NCBI RefSeq assembly: GCF_020216065.1
Contig: NZ_JAIWNA010000006.1
Coordinates: 62,001 to 126,000 of the forward strand
From: Nocardia rosealba
GTDB lineage: Bacteria; Actinomycetota; Actinomycetes; Mycobacteriales; Mycobacteriaceae
Reading direction: 5' to 3'
DNA: 64,000 nt
Shown here: positions 61,233 to 64,000 of the stretch, one piece after another
Position numbering within the stretch: position 1 is the first letter of the stretch
How the letters are laid out: every line of letters starts with the position of its first letter
The notes under the pieces: generated by a model
The model's input: only the letters and a program-made list of their open reading frames with translations
What the model was told of the DNA's origin: nothing
Database searches by the model: none
Program-made: the position numbers and the translations under genes

Positions 61233-64000
61233 GTGCAGGACACTCGTGCGACCGAGAGTGACGTACCTCAGCACCGGTACAACGCCGAGCTGGCGGGGCG
61301 GATCGAACAGCGCTGGCAGCGCAACTGGGCCGAACGCGGCACCTTCAACGCGCCCAACCCGGTCGGGCCGCTCGCGGGCGACACCCCCGACGACAAGCTG
61401 TTCATCCAGGACATGTTCCCGTTCCCGTCGGGCGCGGGTCTGCACGTGGGCCACCCACTCGGCTACATCGCCACCGACGTGTTCGGCCGCTACCACCGCA
61501 TGCGCGGGCGCAATGTGCTGCACGCGCTCGGCTACGACGCCTTCGGTCTGCCCGCCGAGCAGTACGCCGTGCAGACCGGTGCGCACCCGCGCGTCACCAC
61601 CGAGTCGAACATCGCGACGATGCAGCGTCAGCTGGACCGGCTCGGCCTGGGCCACGACCCGCGTCGCTCCTTCGCCACCACCGATCCCGAGTACTACCGG
61701 TGGACGCAGTGGATCTTCCTGCGCATCTACAACGCCTGGTACGACCAGGAGGCCGGTCGTGCCCGGCCGATCGCCGAGCTCGAAGAGCAGTTCGCCAGCG
61801 GTGCGCGTCCGGTGGCCGAGGGCGACTGGGCGTCGCTGAGCGCCACCGAGCGGGCGGCCCTGCTCGATTCGTATCGCCTGGTCTACCAGTCGGATTCGAT
61901 CGTCAACTGGTGCCCCGGTCTTGGCACGGTGCTGTCCAACGAAGAGGTCACCGCCGACGGGCGAAGCGAACGCGGCAACTTCCCCGTGTTCCGTAAGCGC
62001 ATGTGGCAGTGGATGATGCGGATCACCGCTTACGCCGACCGCCTCGTCGACGACCTGGACGAGCTGGACTGGCCCGACAACGTGAAGTCCATGCAGCGCA
62101 ACTGGATCGGGCGTTCGCGCGGTGCGCAGGTGCGTTTCGACGCGCCCGAGGGCGAGACGATCGAGGTGTTCACCACCCGGCCCGACACCCTGTTCGGCGC
62201 CACCTATGTGGTGCTCGCGCCGGAACACGAGCTGGTCGACAAGCTGACCGCCGCCGCCTGGCCCGCCGACACCGACACCCGCTGGACCAACGACAGCGCC
62301 ACGCCGGCGGAAGCCGTTGCGGCGTACCGGAAGTCGATCGCGGCCAAGTCGGATCTGGAGCGGCAGGAGAACAAGGAGAAGACCGGCGTCTTCCTCGGCT
62401 CCTACGCCACCAACCCCGCCGACGGCAGCCAGGTGCCGATCTTCATCGCCGACTACGTGCTGAGCGGCTACGGCACCGGCGCCATCATGGCGGTGCCCGG
62501 CCACGACCAGCGTGACTGGGACTTCGCCACCACCCTCGGCCTGCCGATCGTGGAGGTCATCTCCGGCGGCGACATCACCGAGGCGGCCTGGTCGGGTGAG
62601 GGCGAGCTGGTGAATTCCGGCTTCCTGAACGGTCTTTCGGTCGACGAGGCGAAGGCTGCCATGATCGGCCATCTCGAAGCCGAGGGCCACGGCACCGGCA
62701 CCATCCAGTACAAGCTGCGCGACTGGCTGTTCGCGCGGCAGCGGTACTGGGGTGAGCCGTTCCCCATCGTCTACGACGCCGATGGTGTCGCGCACGCCCT
62801 GCCGGAATCCATGCTGCCCGTGGAACTTCCGGAGATGGCGGACTTCGCGCCGGTCACCTTCGATCCCGACGACGCGAACTCCGAGCCGTCCCCGCCGCTG
62901 GCCAAGGCCACCGACTGGGTGAACGTGGAACTCGACCTGGGTGACGGCCCCAAGCAGTACCGCCGCGACACCAATGTCATGCCCAACTGGGCGGGTAGCT
63001 CCTGGTACCAGCTGCGCTACGCCGACCCGACCAATACCGAGACGTTCTGCGCCGAGGAGAACGAGAAGTACTGGCTCGGCCCGCGCACCGACAAGCACGG
63101 CCCGAACGACCCGGGTGGTGTCGACCTGTACGTCGGCGGTGTCGAGCACGCGGTGCTGCACCTGCTCTACGCGCGGTTCTGGCAGAAGGTGCTGTTCGAC
63201 CTGGGTGATGTGTCGAGCAGCGAGCCCTACCGCCGCCTCTACAACCAGGGTTATGTGCAGGGTTACGCCTACACCGACGAGCGCGGTGCGTACGTGCCCG
63301 CCGCCGAGGTGGTGGAGCGGGACTCGAAGTTCTTCTGGACCGGTCCCGACGGTGTCGAGATCGAGGTTTCCCAGGAATACGGCAAGATCGGCAAGTCGCT
63401 GAAGAACGCCATCTCCCCCGACGAGATGTGCGACCTGTACGGCGCCGACACCTTCCGGTTCTACGAGATGTCGATGGGCCCGTTGGACACCTCGCGTCCG
63501 TGGGCGACCAAGGACGTCGTCGGCGCGCACCGGTTCCTGCAGCGGGTGTGGCGACTGGTGGTCGACGAGGAGACCGGCGCGGTGAAGGCCACCGACGCCG
63601 CACCGTCCGACGAGACGCTGCGCCTGGTGCACCGCACCATCGCCGGTGTAGACGAGGATCTGGCCGCCCTGCGCGACAACACGGCGGGCGCGAAGCTGAT
63701 CGAGCTGACCAACCACCTGACCAAGAACTACCCCGACGGCGCACCGCGCGCGGCCGTGGAACCCCTGGTCCTGATGCTCGCTCCGCTGGCGCCTCACATC
63801 GCCGAGGAACTGTGGGAACGGCTGGGCCACAACGCTTCCCTGGCCCATGGTCCGTTCCCCACCGCCGATCCGGCGCTGCTCGTGGCGGATTCGGTGGAGT
63901 ACCCGATTCAGGTGAAGGGCAAGGTGCGCAGCCGGATCCAGGTGCCCGCCGACGCCGACCCGGCCGCGATCGAGGCAGCCGCGCTGGCCGACGAGAAGGT
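61233..64000 (+). CDS. leuS: Leucyl-tRNA synthetase (3' end beyond the window)
   Basis: Class I synthetase attaching leucine to tRNA-Leu. The HIGH-type motif is [10 protein letters not shown] (His71), and the KMSKS-type motif is KIGKSLKN (Lys718). The CP1 editing domain has [17 protein letters not shown]. About 922 residues are visible; the C-terminal tail is cut. GTG 61233 has AAGGCGGG just upstream. An in-frame ATG at 61194 would add 13 residues and could be leaderless behind TACCCT, so the start is not settled. From memory it is Rv0041 in M. tuberculosis. Confidence 0.95.
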   Translation, partial: MQDTRATESDVPQHRYNAELAGRIEQRWQRNWAERGTFNAPNPVGPLAGDTPDDKLFIQDMFPFPSGAGLHVGHPLGYIATDVFGRYHRMRGRNVLHALGYDAFGLPAEQYAVQTGAHPRVTTESNIATMQRQLDRLGLGHDPRRSFATTDPEYYRWTQWIFLRIYNAWYDQEAGRARPIAELEEQFASGARPVAEGDWASLSATERAALLDSYRLVYQSDSIVNWCPGLGTVLSNEEVTADGRSERGNFPVFRKRMWQWMMRITAYADRLVDDLDELDWPDNVKSMQRNWIGRSRGAQVRFDAPEGETIEVFTTRPDTLFGATYVVLAPEHELVDKLTAAAWPADTDTRWTNDSATPAEAVAAYRKSIAAKSDLERQENKEKTGVFLGSYATNPADGSQVPIFIADYVLSGYGTGAIMAVPGHDQRDWDFATTLGLPIVEVISGGDITEAAWSGEGELVNSGFLNGLSVDEAKAAMIGHLEAEGHGTGTIQYKLRDWLFARQRYWGEPFPIVYDADGVAHALPESMLPVELPEMADFAPVTFDPDDANSEPSPPLAKATDWVNVELDLGDGPKQYRRDTNVMPNWAGSSWYQLRYADPTNTETFCAEENEKYWLGPRTDKHGPNDPGGVDLYVGGVEHAVLHLLYARFWQKVLFDLGDVSSSEPYRRLYNQGYVQGYAYTDERGAYVPAAEVVERDSKFFWTGPDGVEIEVSQEYGKIGKSLKNAISPDEMCDLYGADTFRFYEMSMGPLDTSRPWATKDVVGAHRFLQRVWRLVVDEETGAVKATDAAPSDETLRLVHRTIAGVDEDLAALRDNTAGAKLIELTNHLTKNYPDGAPRAAVEPLVLMLAPLAPHIAEELWERLGHNASLAHGPFPTADPALLVADSVEYPIQVKGKVRSRIQVPADADPAAIEAAALADEK

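Noticed and set aside
1-64000. tRNA or rRNA genes and prophage integration sites
   Set aside because: No cloverleaf or rRNA-like sequence and no integrase or direct-repeat att pair was seen.

Overview
The window is chromosomal DNA of a high-GC, mycolic-acid-containing actinobacterium, most likely Nocardia or a close relative. Evidence: MmpL3 (trehalose monomycolate export), AftD (arabinan synthesis), a PorA/DUF3068 protein, an LpqI-type lipoprotein, frequent GTG starts and densely packed overlapping genes. From memory, gene order matches two Mycobacterium tuberculosis blocks: about Rv0204c-Rv0238 across roughly 1-42 kb, and about Rv0038-Rv0041 (yqgE ... leuS) across roughly 52-64 kb. Locus-tag comparisons in the entries are recall, not searches.

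Layout. 0-9.5 kb: partial DUF5685 protein, TetR regulator, LpqI glycosidase, universal stress protein, isochorismate synthase, DUF2613 peptide and AftD. 9.5-18 kb: envelope-glycan cluster (acyltransferase, DUF3068 protein, flippase-like protein, GT-C-like protein, GT4 glycosyltransferase, methyltransferase) with a 5'-truncated nuclease/transposase-like remnant. 18-24 kb: aldehyde dehydrogenase, small hypothetical proteins, GlxA-type regulator, HD protein and GTP-PEP carboxykinase. 24-32.6 kb: degenerate dynamin-like GTPase pair, trmB, an NYN protein and an mmpL3 with an unusually long repetitive tail. 32.9-42.2 kb: minus-strand run AI-2E exporter / sensor kinase / response regulator / DUF1707 / DUF2339, then adenylate cyclase, a YbhN-type protein and DUF3054. 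42-52.5 kb: penicillin-binding-like lipoprotein whose catalytic motifs look destroyed, aroQ, an F420-type oxidoreductase, an ABC exporter with an XRE regulator, imine reductase with HxlR, glycerate kinase, a GNAT protein, a PlsC-like acyltransferase and YqgE. 52.5-61 kb: accessory island. 61.2 kb to the end: leuS, running off the window.

The best candidate for an undescribed system is the 52.5-59.8 kb island. Five tightly coupled genes (ThDP enzyme, SRPBCC protein, KAS-III-like enzyme with a Cys-Asn-Asn centre, HisC-like PLP enzyme, cupin) diverge from an EXLDI/ribbon-helix-helix protein whose promoter carries a perfect TATACAT-AG-ATGTATA dyad. Behind it lies a DrrAB-type exporter. This looks like a compact regulator-biosynthesis-export cassette for a small molecule, inserted between conserved yqgE and leuS. 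Three small membrane proteins with Gly/Ser/Cys-rich tails follow. The product is unknown.

A second theme is low-complexity sequence grafted onto envelope enzymes: a roughly 700-residue tail on MmpL3, and insertions at apparently equivalent positions in AftD and the second GT-C-like protein.
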